This document shows positions 5,766-6,700 of a stretch of DNA of 6,700 nucleotides, piece by piece. Position 1 is the first letter of the stretch; each line of letters begins with the position of its first letter. The notes under the pieces are model-generated. The model was given only the letters and a program-made list of their open reading frames with translations, was not told where the DNA came from and ran no database searches. The stretch is from Gammaproteobacteria bacterium (GTDB lineage Bacteria; Pseudomonadota; Gammaproteobacteria; Steroidobacterales; Rariloculaceae). The translations under genes were made by a program, and so were the position numbers. The stretch covers positions 1 to 6,700 of the forward strand of contig SMWC01000009.1 of NCBI GenBank assembly GCA_004357505.1, in the 5' to 3' direction.

Positions 5766-6700
5766 CTAGCGTGTATTTCGTGCCCGTAACTGGGCAGAGG
5801 AGTTCGAACTATCGGCGTTCATGGACTCGGCGGGCGTAAGCAACCGGGACTGCGGCTCCGGCCGGCGATCCATGAGCCGATCGAGCGGTAGATAGATCAA
5901 GTTTCCGGTTCCCTCCGTGTCCAGCAGCACTTTGGTCGAGGTCGACAGTATCGCTTCCATCATCTCTAGATACATACGTTGCCGCGTGACTCCCGGCGCC
6001 CTCTCGTACTGAATCAGAATCTGCTCGAAACGGCTCGCCTCACCTATTGCGTCTGCAATGACTCGCGCCCGATAGCCTTCGGCGTCCAGAAGCTCGCGAG
6101 CTGCTGAGCCGCGGGCGTTCGGCACGATATCATTCGCGTAGGCCTCGGCCTCGAAGCTCATACGCTCCTTATCCTCGCGGGCCTTGATCGCGTCCTGCAC
6201 GGCGGCCTCCACAGCCCCCGGGAAGTTGGCTTCTTGCAGATTGACTTCATAGATCGTGATACCGGTACCGTAAGCATCCGCCGTTGACTGAATCAGCGCC
6301 TGCGTTTGGCTTGCGATCTCCGCCCTGCCGGTGGTCAGGATAAAGTCGAGCTCGTTCTTGCCGATCACCTCGCGGATCGCGCTACTGGCGATATTGCCGA
6401 GCGTGGTCTCGGGCGCTCGCATATTGAACAGATACGCCTCCGGGTCGGTCCGCCTGAATTGGATCACCAGGTCGACCAACACGATATTCTCGTCCCTCGT
6501 CAGCATGCTGCCCTGATACGGCAAGCGCTCGGTCACACTGGTGTTGATCCTTTCGACCGCCTCGATCGGCCACGGAATGTGCCATCTGAGGCCCGGTTGC
6601 GTCAGCGCATGGAAAGCGCCAAATCGCAGCACGATGCCGCGCTCGGCATCGTTGACCTGATAGAACCCGGTGAACGCCCACACCGCCAGCAGCAGCATGA
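5766..6700 (-). CDS. hflK: HflK, subunit of the HflKC regulator of FtsH (N-terminus cut by window)
   Basis: 311 codons including the TAG stop at 5766-5768, plus two bases of a codon at the window edge. The first visible residues, MLLLAVWAFTGFYQVND, are the end of the membrane helix. The cytoplasmic Gly-rich N-terminus normal for HflK lies outside, so the ATG at 6698 is internal rather than a start. The SPFH domain follows (counting from that Met): AERGIVLRFGAFH (18-30), QPGLRWHIPWPIE (34-46), LTRDENIVLVDLVIQFR (66-82), ASSAIREVIGKNELDFILTTGR (104-125), and YEVNLQEANFPGAVEAAVQDAIKAREDKER (150-179). The last stretch is the HflK hallmark that runs into the coiled coil (about 170-235). The C-terminal tail is polar. 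Together with HflC it forms the membrane cage that regulates FtsH. Confidence 0.96.
   Translation of the reverse strand, partial: MLLLAVWAFTGFYQVNDAERGIVLRFGAFHALTQPGLRWHIPWPIEAVERINTSVTERLPYQGSMLTRDENIVLVDLVIQFRRTDPEAYLFNMRAPETTLGNIASSAIREVIGKNELDFILTTGRAEIASQTQALIQSTADAYGTGITIYEVNLQEANFPGAVEAAVQDAIKAREDKERMSFEAEAYANDIVPNARGSAARELLDAEGYRARVIADAIGEASRFEQILIQYERAPGVTRQRMYLEMMEAILSTSTKVLLDTEGTGNLIYLPLDRLMDRRPEPQSRLLTPAESMNADSSNSSAQLRARNTR

Overview
The window is a densely coded, one-directional stretch of a moderately GC-rich bacterial chromosome. Every supported gene lies on the minus strand, so transcription runs from the right edge towards the left. The order hflK - hflC - DUF2065 (YjeT) - purA is the conserved gammaproteobacterial block downstream of hfq/hflX. 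Together with the protein sequences it points to a member of the Gammaproteobacteria. The flanking genes do not match the enteric arrangement, in which nsrR and rnr follow purA, so this is probably not an enterobacterium. I cannot name the genus.

Layout in transcription order. (1) 6700-5766 holds most of hflK, cut at its N-terminus by the window edge. (2) 5750-4875 is hflC, 15 bases after hflK and preceded by an anti-SD match that abuts its ATG. (3) 4830-4639 is a 63-residue DUF2065 membrane protein read from a TTG codon. (4) 4635-3337 is purA, also read from TTG, 3 bases after the DUF2065 stop. These four look like one operon. (5) 3336-3108 is a non-coding gap with AT-rich inverted repeats. 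(6) 3107-786 is a large secreted lytic transglycosylase with several LysM-type repeats. (7) 785-208 is about 580 bases without a recognisable gene, apart from a small open stretch of uncertain status (366-217). (8) 207-1 is the first 69 codons of an inositol-3-phosphate synthase of the short actinobacterial/archaeal type, which continues beyond the left edge.

How the genes work together: HflK and HflC form the inner-membrane prohibitin-like complex that surrounds and modulates the FtsH protease. DUF2065 is a tiny membrane protein of unknown role that habitually travels with them. PurA commits IMP to AMP synthesis. The transglycosylase acts on peptidoglycan in the periplasm and is probably a separate transcription unit. 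The inositol-phosphate synthase would provide inositol phosphate for inositol lipids or solutes, which is less usual in this group and is the most distinctive metabolic hint here.

I found no mobile element, CRISPR array, tRNA/rRNA, toxin-antitoxin pair or defence system. I do not see an undescribed system in this window. The points worth a second look are the partial inositol synthase with its odd upstream region, the paired TTG starts, the repeat-bearing purA-transglycosylase gap, and the unusual LysM layout of the transglycosylase.
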